This document shows positions 35,629 through 44,502 of a stretch of DNA of 64,000 nt, one piece after another. Source of the stretch: Algirhabdus cladophorae. Lineage in GTDB: Bacteria; Pseudomonadota; Alphaproteobacteria; Rhodobacterales; Rhodobacteraceae. The notes under the pieces are model-generated. The model worked only from the letters and a program-made list of their open reading frames with translations, had not been told where the DNA came from and made no database searches. Position 1 is the first letter of the stretch. Each line of letters starts with the position of its first letter. Made by a program: the position numbers and the translations under genes. The stretch is from assembly GCF_044772865.1 (NCBI RefSeq), contig NZ_CP173029.1, positions 1,240,001-1,304,000 on the forward strand. Reading direction: 5' to 3'.

Positions 35629-36428
35629 TTGCTCATATCCGGCGCATCAACGGCCTTCATGCCAACCACGTGGTAGCCTGCGTCCACGTGCAGGTTTTCG
35701 CCCGTGGTGCCGCTGCCCAGATCAGACAGCAGGAACAGGGCGGCTTTGCCCACGTCTTCGGTGGTGACATTGCGGCGCAGGGGCGAGTTGTATTCGTTCC
35801 ATTTCATAATGTAGCGAAAGTCCCCGATGCCCGAAGCGGCCAGAGTTTTGATCGGGCCTGCAGAGATTGCGTTGACGCGGATGCCGTCCTTGCCCAGATC
35901 TTCGGCCAGATATTGCACTGATGCCTCCAAAGCGGCTTTGGCCACCCCCATGACATTGTAGTGCGGCATAACCTTTTCGGCGCCATAATAGCTGAGCGTC
36001 AGGCATGATCCACCATTGGTCATCATCTTTTCTGCCCTCTGCACAACAGCTGTGAATGAGTACACAGAGATGTCCATCGACATGGCAAAGTTGCCGCGAC
36101 TGGTATCCACATACCGTCCGCGCAGCTCATTTTTGTCGGAAAATCCGATGGCATGCACAATAAAATCCAATGTGCCCCAACGTTCCTTGAGCGCCTCGAA
36201 GAGCGCGTCGATTGAGGCCTCGTCGCCGACATCGCACGGCACCACCAAATCCGAGCCTAACTGTTGCGCCAAAGGCTGTACGCGCTTAAGCAGAGCGTCC
36301 CCTTGATACGAAAAAGCCAGCTCAGCGCCTTGTTCTGCACAGGCTTTTGCAATGCCCCATGCGATAGATTTGTCGTTGGCAAGGCCCATAATGAGGCCGC
36401 GCTTTCCTGCCATAAGTTGTGTCGTCAT
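35625..36428 (-). CDS. fabI: Enoyl-ACP reductase (NADH)
   Basis: The 267-residue short-chain reductase carries out the last step of each fatty-acid elongation cycle. It shows the FabI cofactor block GLANDKSIAWGIA and the active-site Tyr-x6-Lys (YNVMGVAK). The frame runs 30 codons further up, but the ATG at 36428 (MTTQLMAGKRG) has an AAAGGA ribosome site and gives the family's length. It is divergent from pdxH over a dyad-rich 150 bases. Confidence 0.96.
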   Translation of the reverse strand: MTTQLMAGKRGLIMGLANDKSIAWGIAKACAEQGAELAFSYQGDALLKRVQPLAQQLGSDLVVPCDVGDEASIDALFEALKERWGTLDFIVHAIGFSDKNELRGRYVDTSRGNFAMSMDISVYSFTAVVQRAEKMMTNGGSCLTLSYYGAEKVMPHYNVMGVAKAALEASVQYLAEDLGKDGIRVNAISAGPIKTLAASGIGDFRYIMKWNEYNSPLRRNVTTEDVGKAALFLLSDLGSGTTGENLHVDAGYHVVGMKAVDAPDMSK

Positions 36429-36528
36429 ACTATGTCCTTTGGACCTGTCCCAAGGTCGTTTGTGCATTTTTTCATCGGTGTAAGCCAATCCGCAGCGCCT
36501 CACAAGACTTGCAACCACTGCTACAAGG

Positions 36529-36557
36529 GGTTGCCTTTAAGGTAACCTGAATTTACC
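36529..36557. promoter_or_regulatory. Dyad-rich candidate operator between fabI and pdxH
   Basis: GGTTGCCTT-T-AAGGTAACC at 36529-36547 is a 19-base palindrome with one mismatch pair. It overlaps a second dyad, GGTAA-N7-TTACC at 36541-36557. A further GCAACC at 36511-36516 mirrors GGTTGC. Clustered dyads in a divergent promoter suggest a repressor or activator site. The regulator is unknown. Confidence 0.5.
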
Positions 36558-36581
36558 GATCAGATAACACGTGAGGATTCG

Positions 36582-37184
36582 ATGCAGCGCGACGGTATAT
36601 TTGCAGGGGAAAACCCGTTTGAATTGGCAAAGTCTTGGCTGGCTCTGGCTGAGACAAACGAGGTGAATGATCCAAACGCAATTGCCTTGTCGACTGTAGA
36701 CGCCAGCGGCATGCCCAATGCGCGTATTGTCCTTCTCAAAGACATCGAAGACGATGCGTTTGTGTTTTATACCAACTATACCTCTGCCAAAGCCCAAGAA
36801 TTGGACCAAGCCGGCAAAGCGGCCTTTGTGATGCATTGGAAAACTCTGCGTCGGCAGGTGCGCGCCCGAGGTATAATCGAGCGTGAAAATGGCCCGGCTG
36901 CAGATGACTATTATAACAGTCGCTCGCTGAACAGCCGGTTGGGGGCTTGGGCCTCGGACCAGTCTTCGCCTTTGACGTCACGGGATGAATTGACGGCGGC
37001 TTTCGACGCTGCCAAAGCCCAACACGGCGATGCGCCAACACGGCCACCCTTTTGGGGCGGGTTTCGGTTGCGACCTTTAGAATTGGAATTTTGGGCCGAT
37101 GGTGCACATCGCTTGCATGATCGGTTTCAGTGGCGACGTGCCAGCCTAGAGGCGCCTTGGGACGTGACACGATTGAACCCGTGA
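36582..37184 (+). CDS. pdxH: Pyridoxamine 5'-phosphate oxidase
   Basis: The 200-residue FMN enzyme makes pyridoxal 5'-phosphate. The FMN-binding and C-terminal signature regions are complete: MPNARIVLLKDI near the start, and FWGGFRLRPLELEFW with HDRFQWRR at the end. A GAGGA site precedes the ATG. It is divergent from fabI. Confidence 0.96.
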   Translation: MQRDGIFAGENPFELAKSWLALAETNEVNDPNAIALSTVDASGMPNARIVLLKDIEDDAFVFYTNYTSAKAQELDQAGKAAFVMHWKTLRRQVRARGIIERENGPAADDYYNSRSLNSRLGAWASDQSSPLTSRDELTAAFDAAKAQHGDAPTRPPFWGGFRLRPLELEFWADGAHRLHDRFQWRRASLEAPWDVTRLNP

Positions 37185-37288
37185 CTTTGGTTTGAACGAC
37201 TTTAAACGGTGCTTGCAGTACGCAAGAGTTTGCAAAAATGACAAGACGACTGCACCCGGTGGGGGTGTTGAGCGTCGAATGGATGACT

Positions 37289-37819
37289 ATGGACGAGAAT
37301 ACCCTGAACGAGGCGTCAGCCCTAACCGGGTTGGTAAAGTGGTTCGATCCTTCAAAAGGGTTTGGATTTGTTGTGGCCGACACTGGTGGGCCTGATATCC
37401 TTTTGCATGCCAATGTACTGCGCAACTTTGGTCAAAGCTCCATTGCGGATGGTGCGCGCATAGAGATCCTCGTCAATTCAACGGAACGCGGTGTGCAGGC
37501 GGTTGAAGTTCTGTCCATTGAACCGCCAGTGACAGAACACAGCGCAGGCTTAGAAGAATTGGATCATGCGCCCGACGGGGCCGTTTCGGGGCCGCTATTG
37601 GCGGCGCGGGTCAAGTGGTTTGACAAAGGCAAAGGATTTGGCTTTGCAAATATCTTTGGAAGCGACGATGATGTGTTTGTCCATGTGGAGGTCTTGCGCC
37701 GGTCGGGTCTTGCGGACTTGCAACCAGGCGAGGCTGTGGCCCTTCGGGTCACTGATGGACAGCGCGGAATAATGGCAACCGAGGTAACCTCATGGGACGT
37801 GGCCGTCAAAAAGGACTAG
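37289..37819 (+). CDS. Protein with two cold-shock domains
   Basis: The protein contains two CspA-type domains. The first has GLVKWFDPSKGFGFVV and DILLHANVLRNFG, the second ARVKWFDKGKGFGFANIF and DVFVHVEVLRRSG. Each has the two RNP motifs that bind single-stranded nucleic acid. About 176 residues from the ATG at 37289; ATGs at 37283 and 37238 are also in frame, and none has a clear ribosome site. The 3' end overlaps the DUF192 gene by 28 bases. Confidence 0.88.
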   Translation: MDENTLNEASALTGLVKWFDPSKGFGFVVADTGGPDILLHANVLRNFGQSSIADGARIEILVNSTERGVQAVEVLSIEPPVTEHSAGLEELDHAPDGAVSGPLLAARVKWFDKGKGFGFANIFGSDDDVFVHVEVLRRSGLADLQPGEAVALRVTDGQRGIMATEVTSWDVAVKKD

Positions 37820-38280
37820 CTTTTGCGTTTTGGCTGGCCAGCATCGGGGCCGCTTTTGGTGAAAACTGTGCACAAGATCACGTCGATTTGCGCGGCGATT
37901 TTGGCACTGTCCGGTTTTCGGTGGAAATTGCCGATGATCCTGTCGAACAGGGGGTAGGGCTGATGAACCGCCCCAGCATGCCCCAGTTTTCCGGCATGTT
38001 ATTTGTCTATTCAGACGTTAGTGAAGTGGCGTTTTGGATGAAGAACACGCTGATCCCATTGGATATGTTGTTCATAGATGAAACTGGCGTGGTGCAACGC
38101 ATCCATGAAAACGCAGTTCCGCTGGATCTGACCTCTATTCCTGCTGGTAGCCCGGTTCTGGCGGTGCTTGAGATCAACGGTGGGCTAAGCGCGAAACTGG
38201 GCATTACAGAGGGCAGCGAGCTGCGCCATCCGGCCTTTGCGGGCTACGGGCCTGCGTGGCCGTGTGAGAACCAGCCGTAA
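37792..38280 (+). CDS. Exported DUF192 protein
   Basis: The 162-residue protein has a signal peptide (about 1-23) and a DUF192 domain (VEQGVGLMNRPSM, VAFWMKNTLIPLDMLF, GSELRHPAF). The family is small, all-beta and of unknown function. The reading frame starts inside the upstream cold-shock gene. A pair of hairpins ending in a T-run follows. Confidence 0.88.
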   Translation: MGRGRQKGLAFAFWLASIGAAFGENCAQDHVDLRGDFGTVRFSVEIADDPVEQGVGLMNRPSMPQFSGMLFVYSDVSEVAFWMKNTLIPLDMLFIDETGVVQRIHENAVPLDLTSIPAGSPVLAVLEINGGLSAKLGITEGSELRHPAFAGYGPAWPCENQP

Positions 38281-38283
38281 AAC

Positions 38284-38336
38284 TTTCAAAATCCGCGTAA
38301 ATTTTGAAAAAACCCCGCGCTGGGGGCTTTTCTTTT
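38284..38336 (+). terminator. Double hairpin terminator after the DUF192 gene
   Basis: TTTCAAAAT at 38284-38292 pairs with ATTTTGAAA at 38301-38309. Immediately after, CCCC at 38313-38316 pairs with GGGG at 38322-38325, followed by a T-rich run to 38336. The second hairpin is a probable intrinsic terminator. Confidence 0.75.
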
Positions 38337-38367
38337 CTGACAAGGGGCGCTAATCGGAGGCTCTGTT

Positions 38368-38444
38368 CGGGGCGTGGCGCAGCCTGGTAGCGCACCTGTT
38401 TTGGGTACAGGGGGTCGTAAGTTCGAATCTTACCGTCCCGACCA
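38368..38444 (+). tRNA. tRNA-Pro (anticodon UGG)
   Basis: The 77-base gene folds as a full cloverleaf. The acceptor stem is CGGGGCG/CGTCCCG with one G-U pair. The anticodon stem is CCTGT/ACAGG around the loop TTTGGGT, giving anticodon TGG at 38402-38404. The T-arm contains GTTCGAAT. The discriminator is A and CCA is encoded at 38442-38444. Confidence 0.97.
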
Positions 38445-38447
38445 GTT

Positions 38448-38909
38448 TTACGGCGCAGTCTTCAAAAGACTGCCGCCAGATCCTTCCAGCAATCGATCAA
38501 GATTTTTCCGCAGATCCGGGTCTGCGAATTTTACGTGTATGGTCGGTCCGCTGCGTTGTGGCACATCCAGATAAAACACGGCCTTTGCCAGATAACCCTG
38601 AGGGTTCTGATCTGCGCTAAATTCCAATACGTAGCGGGGCAGGTCGTCCAGAGTGCCATCATAAGCCAGGATAATCTGCGCCATAACTGTGGGCGGCGGT
38701 AAAGCCTCGCAGCGCAGTTTGGTTTTGGAGGTTCTGATCAAAGTCTCATAGGGACGGCTACACGTTGTTTCCGCAGCCGTAAACAGAACGCCGGGATAAT
38801 CGGAGAATTGCGCAAATGCAGTCGAGGGATTCTGTCGGGCCAATTGCGTATCTTGTGTCGTACAGCCCGCAATAGATAGAAGTGCCACTACATATAGGGA
38901 TCGTTTCAT
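38448..38909 (-). CDS. Hypothetical lipoprotein
   Basis: The 153-residue protein starts at the ATG at 38909 with a lipoprotein signal (lipobox LLSIAGC). The rest shows no recognised family. Two further cysteines (in ETTCSRPYE and TKLRCEALP) may pair. The gene begins three bases after the tRNA on the opposite strand and is convergent with it. The function is unknown. Confidence 0.75.
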   Translation of the reverse strand: MKRSLYVVALLSIAGCTTQDTQLARQNPSTAFAQFSDYPGVLFTAAETTCSRPYETLIRTSKTKLRCEALPPPTVMAQIILAYDGTLDDLPRYVLEFSADQNPQGYLAKAVFYLDVPQRSGPTIHVKFADPDLRKNLDRLLEGSGGSLLKTAP

Positions 38910-39454
38910 GGGCAAGAATCCTGAGATTTGCAAAAATTGGGACTGAATTGGGCGCGCGTGAGGTTTTAATCAGTGGTGTGGATAAGTTTTTTTATCTGGG
39001 CGTAAATTACCAGCCTTTTGTGATCTGCGTTGAGATTGTAACGGTTTTGTGTAGCCATTTTCCTAAACTATGATGGCTAACTATGCCGAATTGAATGGAT
39101 TTTTTAGGCTCTTAATCTGTCCTAACAAAATCTTAATTTTACACCCCAAAAAGTTAAGAATCGTGGAGCATCGTTCGCGCTTGGAATTGATGTCCTGCGT
39201 CAACCGAAATTAGGCGGAATTTTTCTAAAAATTGGATTGACGCTTTAGGGTCATATACGTCAGGTTGTGCAAGTCGATGATGCACACACAAGATGTGGTG
39301 GTCGACAGGGACAGGGATAGTTTAGCAGACTTCACTTAAACGGTTACGCGTTTGATGGCGTTTTGCGGGATTTCTTTGCCCGAAGACTTAAAAAACCGTG
39401 CCGCGTTGAGGCGGACAGAACAGACTATTCAGGGTTAACCAAGAGGCACTCCTT
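38910..39454. other. Long intergenic region upstream of nrdJ
   Basis: About 540 bases, AT-richer than the genes. It holds an imperfect hairpin, TCTTAA at 39131-39136 with TTAAGA at 39154-39159, an NrdR-like box near 39286 and a TTGACG at 39237-39242 that could be a -35 box. No cobalamin riboswitch core was recognised. No gene is supported here. Confidence 0.6.
39255..39301 (+). promoter_or_regulatory. Candidate NrdR boxes of nrdJ
   Basis: ACACAAGATGTGGTGG at 39286-39301 matches 12 of 16 positions of the NrdR consensus ACACwAtATaTwGTGT. A weaker half-match ending in TTGTG lies 31 bases upstream, at 39255-39270, the usual tandem spacing. NrdR represses ribonucleotide reductase genes when deoxynucleotides are plentiful. 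Assignment is by eye. Confidence 0.5.
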
Positions 39455-42400
39455 ATGAAGATTGAACGCGCATTCACCAAAGCTGGCTCCGACGCCTACG
39501 CTGATTTGAATTTCGTCTCCACAGCATCCGAGATCCGCAACCCGGACGGCACAATTGTGTTTCGCCTGGACGATGTCGAAGTGCCGGATAGCTGGAGCCA
39601 AGTCGCCAGCGACGTGATTGCGCAGAAATACTTCCGTAAGGCAGGCGTTCCTGCAGCCCTCAAGCGCGTCAAAGAAAAAGGCGTTCCTGAGTTTCTGTGG
39701 CGGTCCGTTCCTGACGAGGATGCGCTGGCTAAGCTGCCCGAGGACCAGCGCATGGGGGGCGAGACATCGTCGAAGCAGGTTTTCGACCGTCTGGCAGGCG
39801 CTTGGGCCTATTGGGGCTGGAAAGGTGGCTACTTCACCACAGAGGCTGATGCACAGGCTTATTTCGACGAAATGCGTTTTATGCTGGCAGCACAACGCGC
39901 AGCACCCAACAGCCCACAGTGGTTCAACACTGGTCTGCACTGGGCCTACGGTATTGACGGTCCCGCCCAAGGGCACCACTACGTAGACTACAAAACCGGT
40001 GAGCTGACAAAATCCGCCTCGTCTTACGAGCACCCGCAGCCCCACGCCTGCTTTATCCAGTCCGTGTCGGACGATCTAGTAAACGACGGTGGCATTATGG
40101 ACCTGTGGGTTCGCGAAGCCCGGTTGTTCAAGTATGGCTCCGGCACTGGCACGAACTTCTCCAGCCTGCGGGCAGCAGGGGAAAGCCTGTCGGGCGGTGG
40201 CAAGTCATCTGGCCTCATGGGCTTCCTGAAAATCGGTGACCGCGCAGCGGGGGCGATCAAATCAGGTGGCACAACGCGTCGTGCGGCTAAAATGGTCATC
40301 GTCGACAGCGACCACCCGGATATCGAAGAGTTCATCAACTGGAAGGTCCTCGAGGAGCAAAAAGTTGCCTCCATCGTCGCCGGTTCCAAGATGCACGAAG
40401 AAAAGCTGAACGCGATCTTTGCCGCGATCAAAGCCTGGGATGGTGCCGAGGCTGATGCCTATGATCCCAAAGTTAACAACGGCTTGAAGGATGCAATTAA
40501 AGCGGCCAAGAAAGTTGCGATCCCAGAAACATACATCAAACGCGTGTTGGATTACGCCCGTCAGGGTCACACTAGCATCGAATTCCCCACCTACGACACG
40601 GACTGGGATTCCGAGGCCTACAACAGCGTGTCCGGCCAGAACTCCAACAACTCGATCCGCGTGACCGATGCCTTCCTAAAGGCGGTTGAAAACGATGCAG
40701 ATTGGGAGCTGATCAACCGCGTCGACGGTTCAGTGACCAAAACCATCAAAGCCCGCGATCTGTGGGAACAAGTGGGCCACGCTGCATGGGCCTGCGCCGA
40801 TCCAGGCATCCAGTACCACGACACAGTCAACGCGTGGCACACATGCCCCGAAGACGGTGCAATCCGCGGCTCGAACCCCTGTTCCGAGTACATGTTCCTC
40901 GACGACACCGCTTGTAACCTTGCCTCGATGAACTTGCTGAAGTTCTTTAAAGACGGCGAATTCCAAGCTGAAGACTACATGCACGCCTCGCGTCTGTGGA
41001 CTGTCACGTTGGAAATCTCGGTGATGATGGCGCAGTTCCCATCCAAGGAAATCGCACAGCGGTCCTATGACTTCCGCACATTGGGCTTGGGCTATGCAAA
41101 CATCGGTGGCTTGCTGATGAACATGGGCTATTCCTACGACAGTCCCGAGGGCCGTGCCCTGTGTGGTGCCCTGACAGCCATCATGACGGGCGTTGCCTAT
41201 GCGACATCTGCCGAAATGGCAGGCGAATTGGGCCCGTTCCCGGGGTACGCCAAAAACGCCGAGCATATGCTGAAGGTGATGCGCAACCACCGCACGGCGG
41301 CCTACGGCAAAACCAATGGCTATGAAAAGCTGGACATCAAACCAGTGGCTTTGGATCATATCAACTGCCCCGACCAGCGTTTGATCGCTTTAGCAAAATC
41401 TAGCTGGGATGAGGCCCTGACATTGGGCGAGGCCAACGGCTACCGCAACGCGCAATCCACAGTGATCGCGCCAACCGGCACCATCGGTTTGGTCATGGAC
41501 TGCGACACCACAGGGATCGAGCCTGACTTTGCTTTGGTCAAGTTCAAGAAACTGGCCGGTGGCGGGTACTTCAAAATCATCAACCAGTCGGTTCCGGCTG
41601 CTTTGGAAACTTTGGGCTACGGATCGGCGCAGATCGAAGAGATCGTCAGCTACGCCGTGGGCCATGGCACCATTGGCAACGCACCGGGCATCAACCACAC
41701 GTCCTTGATCGGTCATGGCTTTGGCCAAAACGAGATCGACAAGATCGAAGCGGCACTGCCCTCGGCCTTTGACATCCGTTTTGTGTTCAACCAGTGGACT
41801 TTGGGCGAAGAGTTCTGCACCAAAACCCTTGGCATCCCTGCCGAGAAGCTGAACGATCCGACGTTTGATCTGCTCCGGTCGCTGGGCTTTACCAAAGCCG
41901 ACATTGATGCCGCAAACGACCACGTCTGCGGGACAATGACGCTGGAAGGCGCGCCATTCTTGAAAGACGAACACTTGTCTGTGTTTGATTGTGCCAACCC
42001 ATGCGGCAAAAAAGGCAAGCGGTTCCTGAGTGTTGACAGCCACATCTACATGATGGCCGCAGCCCAGTCGTTCATTTCCGGTGCGATCTCGAAAACGATC
42101 AACATGCCAAACGATGCAACGATCACCGACTGCCAAAAAGCCTACGAGCTGAGCTGGTCTTTGGGTATCAAGGCTAACGCGCTCTACCGTGATGGTTCCA
42201 AGCTGTCGCAACCACTGGCCGCGGCCTTGGTGGAAGACGATGACGAGGCAGCGGAAGTTCTGGAAAGCGGCAACATGCACGAGAAGGCCGCCGTATTGGC
42301 CGAAAAGATCGTGGAAAAGGTTGTGGTCAAAGAGATCATCAAATCCCACCGCGAGAAAATGCCAGAGCGCCGCAAAGGCTATACTCAGAAAGCCATCGTC

Positions 42401-43135
42401 GGCGGTCACAAAGTGTATCTGCGCACGGGCGAGTACGAAGACGGCGCTTTGGGCGAGATCTTTATCGACATGCACAAAGAGGGCGCAGGCTTCCGTGCGA
42501 TGATGAACAACTTTGCGATCGCGGTCTCTGTAGGTCTGCAATACGGCGTGCCGCTGGAGGAATTCGTTGATGCGTTTACCTTCACACGGTTCGAGCCTGC
42601 AGGCATGGTCCAAGGCAACGACAGCATCAAGAACGCCACGTCGATCCTCGACTATATCTTCCGCGAATTGGCTGTGTCCTATTTGGATCGCACCGATCTG
42701 GCGCACGTCGCCCCAACCGGCGAAAGCTTTGACGAGTTGGGTCGCGGTGAGGCCGAAGGTGTGCGCAACTTTGATGAAGTCTCCGACACGGCGGCCAGCA
42801 AGTCCTTGGAAGTGCTCAAACAGATCAGCTCGACCGGCTATTTGCGCAAGCGCGTCCCACAAGAGCTGACTGTGTTGCAGGGCGGCATGCAAGGCATGGC
42901 CACGGGCACCGATCCAGTGGCTGTCTTGGAAACACTGGTGCCCGAGATCAGCACATCTGGCTCAGGCTCGACCTCGGCCATCGCCTCGGGCGCTGTGACC
43001 ATGGACAACCGCACCAAGGCCAAGATGCAGGGCTATGAAGGTGATCCATGTGGCGAATGCGGCAACTACACATTGGTGCGCAATGGCACCTGCATGAAAT
43101 GCAACACCTGCGGTGGAACATCCGGGTGTAGCTAA
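39455..43135 (+). CDS. nrdJ: Vitamin B12-dependent ribonucleotide reductase (class II)
   Basis: The 1226-residue enzyme reduces ribonucleotides with an adenosylcobalamin radical and needs no oxygen. The N-terminal part carries NSPQWFNTGL and the catalytic blocks ACFIQSVSDDL and NPCSEYMFLDD (active-site cysteines). The radical-site and substrate-binding segments include APTGTIGLVMDCDTTGIEP. The C-terminal region has a Cys-rich tail with CGECGNY and CMKCNTCGG, typical of the long NrdJ form. An AAGAGG site precedes the ATG. A strong terminator follows. No class I genes are in the window. Confidence 0.97.
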   Translation: MKIERAFTKAGSDAYADLNFVSTASEIRNPDGTIVFRLDDVEVPDSWSQVASDVIAQKYFRKAGVPAALKRVKEKGVPEFLWRSVPDEDALAKLPEDQRMGGETSSKQVFDRLAGAWAYWGWKGGYFTTEADAQAYFDEMRFMLAAQRAAPNSPQWFNTGLHWAYGIDGPAQGHHYVDYKTGELTKSASSYEHPQPHACFIQSVSDDLVNDGGIMDLWVREARLFKYGSGTGTNFSSLRAAGESLSGGGKSSGLMGFLKIGDRAAGAIKSGGTTRRAAKMVIVDSDHPDIEEFINWKVLEEQKVASIVAGSKMHEEKLNAIFAAIKAWDGAEADAYDPKVNNGLKDAIKAAKKVAIPETYIKRVLDYARQGHTSIEFPTYDTDWDSEAYNSVSGQNSNNSIRVTDAFLKAVENDADWELINRVDGSVTKTIKARDLWEQVGHAAWACADPGIQYHDTVNAWHTCPEDGAIRGSNPCSEYMFLDDTACNLASMNLLKFFKDGEFQAEDYMHASRLWTVTLEISVMMAQFPSKEIAQRSYDFRTLGLGYANIGGLLMNMGYSYDSPEGRALCGALTAIMTGVAYATSAEMAGELGPFPGYAKNAEHMLKVMRNHRTAAYGKTNGYEKLDIKPVALDHINCPDQRLIALAKSSWDEALTLGEANGYRNAQSTVIAPTGTIGLVMDCDTTGIEPDFALVKFKKLAGGGYFKIINQSVPAALETLGYGSAQIEEIVSYAVGHGTIGNAPGINHTSLIGHGFGQNEIDKIEAALPSAFDIRFVFNQWTLGEEFCTKTLGIPAEKLNDPTFDLLRSLGFTKADIDAANDHVCGTMTLEGAPFLKDEHLSVFDCANPCGKKGKRFLSVDSHIYMMAAAQSFISGAISKTINMPNDATITDCQKAYELSWSLGIKANALYRDGSKLSQPLAAALVEDDDEAAEVLESGNMHEKAAVLAEKIVEKVVVKEIIKSHREKMPERRKGYTQKAIVGGHKVYLRTGEYEDGALGEIFIDMHKEGAGFRAMMNNFAIAVSVGLQYGVPLEEFVDAFTFTRFEPAGMVQGNDSIKNATSILDYIFRELAVSYLDRTDLAHVAPTGESFDELGRGEAEGVRNFDEVSDTAASKSLEVLKQISSTGYLRKRVPQELTVLQGGMQGMATGTDPVAVLETLVPEISTSGSGSTSAIASGAVTMDNRTKAKMQGYEGDPCGECGNYTLVRNGTCMKCNTCGGTSGCS

Positions 43136-43506
43136 GCAGATCCGTCCCCCGTGCGCGGGGGGCAGACCGACGTTCAGGCCGCAGGCAGAATACCGGGCGG
43201 TACTAATGATGAGCTTGAACGGCGAAACTAATAGCGGGGCTTCGGCCCCGCTTTTTTTCTGCTCGATTCTTTCATTGGACTGCGCTGGTTCTTGCGCAAA
43301 GGCCACTACATTTGCGGCGTAGTCTGGCTGGTCCAAGCGCGAAGGATTGCCGAAAGCGGAGGCTTGCACATCATAAAGGGTGCATTTGGCAAAGCCTCGC
43401 GGGTTTTTGGCCTGTGCTGGGTCCGCTCTATCATGGCTGTTTTGGCACTGTCATCTTGAGGGGCGTTCGCACTGATGCGGATGCAACCACACCAATGGAG
43501 ACTGAT
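43136..43506. other. Intergenic region between nrdJ and the EF-hand gene
   Basis: About 370 bases. It contains a GC-rich hairpin at 43146-43161 (CCCCCG with CGGGGG), the nrdJ terminator at 43233-43258 and the presumed promoter of the EF-hand gene. The frame of that gene runs open upstream to 43312, but no ribosome site supports an earlier start. Confidence 0.6.
43233..43258 (+). terminator. Rho-independent terminator of nrdJ
   Basis: AGCGGGGC at 43233-43240 pairs with GCCCCGCT at 43245-43252 around a TTCG tetraloop. A run of seven T (43252-43258) follows, a textbook intrinsic terminator. Confidence 0.95.
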
Positions 43507-43758
43507 ATGAAAAAGACACTCACTTTTGCACTGGCGGGTCTGTTTGGCCTGACTGTTCAGGCCCATGCCATGTCGGCCAATGCCGAGATTGATACGGATG
43601 GGGACGGAGCCTATTCGATGTCTGAATTACAGGTTGTCTACCCTGATATGTCCGAGACGGTCTTTGCCACAATCGATGCAGATCAAAGCGGTCTGATCGA
43701 TATGGACGAGATGAAGATGGCCGAAGACGCGGCCCTGCTGCCCACAACGGACGGCTAA
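43507..43758 (+). CDS. Small exported EF-hand protein
   Basis: The 83-residue protein starts at the ATG at 43507, eight bases after a GGAG site. It has a signal peptide (about 1-21, cut after Ala-His-Ala) and two EF-hand loops: DTDGDGAYSMSE and DADQSGLIDMDE. Both keep the acidic positions, so calcium binding in the periplasm is likely. The role is unknown. A strong hairpin follows. Confidence 0.88.
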   Translation: MKKTLTFALAGLFGLTVQAHAMSANAEIDTDGDGAYSMSELQVVYPDMSETVFATIDADQSGLIDMDEMKMAEDAALLPTTDG

Positions 43759-43768
43759 ACGCCAAAGG

Positions 43769-43797
43769 ATCCCGACGCGATGTCCCCGCGTCGGGAT
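43769..43797. terminator. Hairpin between convergent EF-hand gene and ilvN
   Basis: ATCCCGACGC at 43769-43778 pairs perfectly with GCGTCGGGAT at 43788-43797 over a 9-base loop. It lies between two convergent genes and may end transcription from either side, though T-runs are short. Confidence 0.75.
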
Positions 43798-43803
43798 TTA
43801 ACG

Positions 43804-44367
43804 CTATTCCGCGCCGCGCGACAGGGCAGCAATCCCTGTTCGGGCCTGTTCGACCAACCCCAAAGGCCGCATCAGCTCCGCAAAGGCGTCGATTTTTTCG
43901 GATGTGCCGGTCAGTTCAAACACGAAACTCTCCAGAGTGCTGTCCACCACATTGGCGCGGAAGATGTCGGCCAAACGCAGGGCCTCGACCCGTTTGTCGC
44001 CATCACCTGTAACCTTGAACAGGGCCAGTTCGCGTTCGACGGACGGGCCATCAACCGTCAGGTCATGCACCTCGTGGACCGGAACAATCCGTCCAAGTTG
44101 TGCACGGATTTGTTCGATGACTTGCGGCGTACCAGTGGTCACAACCGTGATCCGGCTGCGGTGCCCGTCATGGTCGATCTCGGCCACGGTCAGGCTTTCG
44201 ATGTTATAGCCGCGCCCGGAGAACAGGCCGATCACACGGGCCAAAACACCCGCTTCGTTGTCCACGACCACCGCCAAAGTGTGCTTTTCAACTTCCTCCC
44301 CATAGGAGGGTCGTAGATTGTAAGCTGAATGGCTGGACGCGCCTTTTTTGAGTTTTAGAGGTGACAT
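43804..44367 (-). CDS. ilvN: Acetolactate synthase small (regulatory) subunit
   Basis: The 187-residue protein has an N-terminal ACT domain (TLAVVVDNEAGVLARVIGLFSGRGYNI) and a C-terminal IlvN domain. It activates the large subunit and gives valine feedback. It is 135 bases downstream of ilvB on the same strand, with an inverted repeat between them. The symbol ilvH would also be used. Confidence 0.95.
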   Translation of the reverse strand: MSPLKLKKGASSHSAYNLRPSYGEEVEKHTLAVVVDNEAGVLARVIGLFSGRGYNIESLTVAEIDHDGHRSRITVVTTGTPQVIEQIRAQLGRIVPVHEVHDLTVDGPSVERELALFKVTGDGDKRVEALRLADIFRANVVDSTLESFVFELTGTSEKIDAFAELMRPLGLVEQARTGIAALSRGAE

Positions 44368-44414
44368 TTTATATCCTTACTGACCCTGAGGGCTAAATTT
44401 TCCGCCTCCGGCGG

Positions 44415-44475
44415 GAGTATTTGGAGAAAAAAGAAAACCGTGAAGCGTCTTGTTTCTTTTTTCCCCTAAATACTC
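44415..44475. repeat. Inverted-repeat element between ilvB and ilvN
   Basis: A 24-base arm at 44415-44438 (GAGTATTTGG and an A-rich tract) is inversely repeated at 44452-44475, with 19 of 24 bases matching, around a 13-base loop. The arm sequence occurs again at 34377-34398. In front lies CCTCCGGCGGGAG at 44405-44417. This looks like a dispersed intergenic element of Rhodobacterales; a role in mRNA stability is possible. Confidence 0.7.
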
Positions 44476-44502
44476 ATGCATCATTTGCAAAACGTGCAGA
44501 CG

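Noticed and set aside
38910..39454. Cobalamin riboswitch before nrdJ
   Set aside because: No B12-box-like core (GCCACTG type) is seen; an NrdR-type box fits better.
41390..42892. 500-codon open frame on the minus strand inside nrdJ
   Set aside because: It is antisense to a well-supported gene, has no family features or ribosome site, and reflects codon bias of the sense gene.
43780..44316. 178-codon plus-strand frame overlapping ilvN
   Set aside because: It is antisense to ilvN, which has clear ACT-domain conservation.
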